This document shows positions 7,589-8,291 of a stretch of DNA of 8,291 nucleotides, piece after piece (position 1 is the stretch's first letter; every line of letters begins with the position of its first letter). The notes below the pieces were generated by a model. That model was not told the DNA's origin. It saw only the letters and a program-made list of their open reading frames with translations, and did no database searches. Both the position numbers and the translations under genes were made by a program. Source of the stretch: Bacteroidales bacterium (GTDB lineage Bacteria; Bacteroidota; Bacteroidia; Bacteroidales; SM23-62). The stretch is taken from the NCBI GenBank assembly GCA_016783865.1, contig JADHVS010000196.1:1-8291 (forward strand). The letters run 5' to 3'.

Positions 7589-8291
7589 ATTCATTTCTTA
7601 ACCCGCGCCATGGGATGAATTATGTCCTTATTGTTGAAGACAGCCCTGTTCAGGCAAAGAGGCTCAGGTTCCTTCTTGAAGAAAACGGTTTCGAAGTTGG
7701 CGTCTCCGCCAACGGAGAACAGGCGCTTGAATCCCTGGTACAAAAGAAACCGGTGATTATTATAAGTGATATTGTTATGCCCGGAATGAACGGATATGAG
7801 TTATGTTCAAGGATTAAAGCCGACAGGGAGGTAAATAATATTCCGGTGATCCTGCTGACCTCCCTCCGGGATCCACTCGATATAATCAAAGGCTTACAGT
7901 CAGGCGCTGACAATTTTATTACTAAGCCGTATGATGATGAATACCTGTTATCACGCATTTATTATCTACTCGCAAATCGTAATCTTCTTAAATCAGGAAG
8001 CGCTGAAATGGTTATCGAAATCATTTTCAGGGGAGAAAGGTATTCTATAAATTCCGAAAAAAAACAAATCCTTGACCTGCTGCTTTCTGTTTACGAAGCG
8101 GCAGTTCAAAGAAATGATGAACTTGTCAAAGCCCAGGCGGAGTTGCAGAAACTGAATGAAGATCTGGCAACTGCCAATGACGAACTTGAATCCTTTGCAC
8201 ATACGGTTTCTCATGATCTGCGGTCGCCCCTGAATATAATACTTGGTTATATCCAGCTGATCACGCAAGAAAAAGCCCCAATCCTCGATGA
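7585..8291 (+). CDS. receiver-histidine kinase output protein, C-terminus cut by the window edge
   Basis: The frame stays open to the end of the window, giving 235 complete codons. A receiver domain (about 12-130) has acidic E18/D19, phospho-acceptor D62 in 'IIISDIVMPGMNG', T92 and K114, all intact. Residues 141-175 form a short segment beginning 'IEIIFRGERYSIN' that is neither receiver nor kinase. It leads into a charged coiled coil (about 170-203), then a HisKA helix with H-box 'FAHTVSHDLRSPLN' (204-217), putative phospho-acceptor His210. The catalytic ATPase domain must lie beyond 8291 if the protein is whole. The ATG at 7585 overlaps the cheB stop by four bases (ATGA). An in-frame Met11 just before the receiver is an alternative start. 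By position it is the output regulator of CheA, in the place held by the diguanylate cyclase WspR in Wsp operons. Its own downstream partner is not visible. Confidence 0.88.
   Translation, partial: MNSFLNPRHGMNYVLIVEDSPVQAKRLRFLLEENGFEVGVSANGEQALESLVQKKPVIIISDIVMPGMNGYELCSRIKADREVNNIPVILLTSLRDPLDIIKGLQSGADNFITKPYDDEYLLSRIYYLLANRNLLKSGSAEMVIEIIFRGERYSINSEKKQILDLLLSVYEAAVQRNDELVKAQAELQKLNEDLATANDELESFAHTVSHDLRSPLNIILGYIQLITQEKAPILD
7696..7718 (+). repeat. two overlapping, mutually exclusive short hairpins
   Basis: GTTGGCG (7696-7702) pairs perfectly with CGCCAAC (7707-7713) around a TCTC loop. TCTCCG (7703-7708) pairs perfectly with CGGAGA (7713-7718) around a CCAA loop. The two cannot form together. 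They lie in codons 38-45 of the receiver-kinase gene. They may be only a product of the coding sequence; no regulatory role is shown. Confidence 0.25.

Overview
The window is a single, tightly packed chemosensory operon read entirely on the + strand. Seven genes start between positions 211 and 7585, and the last runs off the right edge. In order they encode: a CheW adaptor, a CheR methyltransferase with a TPR tail, a second CheW, a membrane methyl-accepting receptor, a hybrid CheA kinase with its own receiver domain, the methylesterase CheB, and a receiver-histidine kinase protein whose C-terminus is missing. No insertion sequence, tRNA, rRNA, CRISPR array or terminator is visible. No gene is visible on the - strand.

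The gene set matches the 'alternative cellular function' (Wsp/Frz-like) type of chemosensory system rather than a flagellar one. It has two CheWs, CheR fused to TPRs, CheA fused to a receiver, CheB, and a terminal output regulator. It has no stand-alone cheY, cheZ, cheC, cheD or flagellar gene. The order CheW / CheR-TPR / CheW / MCP / CheA-REC / CheB / output regulator is that of wspABCDEFR with the receptor gene moved inward. The terminal diguanylate cyclase (WspR) is replaced by a receiver-histidine kinase. By inference, the receptor and the two CheWs control CheA; CheR and CheB adapt the receptor by methylation and demethylation; and CheA phosphate goes to three receivers (its own, CheB's and that of the last protein). 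The last of these would pass the signal to another two-component pathway instead of making c-di-GMP.

The genes overlap by 4 bases (ATGA) or are separated by 1 to 25 bases, which suggests one transcript with translational coupling. The first 210 bases are AT-rich and apparently non-coding. They carry a perfect 14-bp palindrome just upstream of the first start codon.

The organism cannot be named. Moderate-to-low GC, poor Shine-Dalgarno sequences before six of seven genes, and a receiver-kinase output instead of a GGDEF output fit a member of the Bacteroidota. The receptor and CheA also resemble deltaproteobacterial proteins of this class, so this assignment is tentative.
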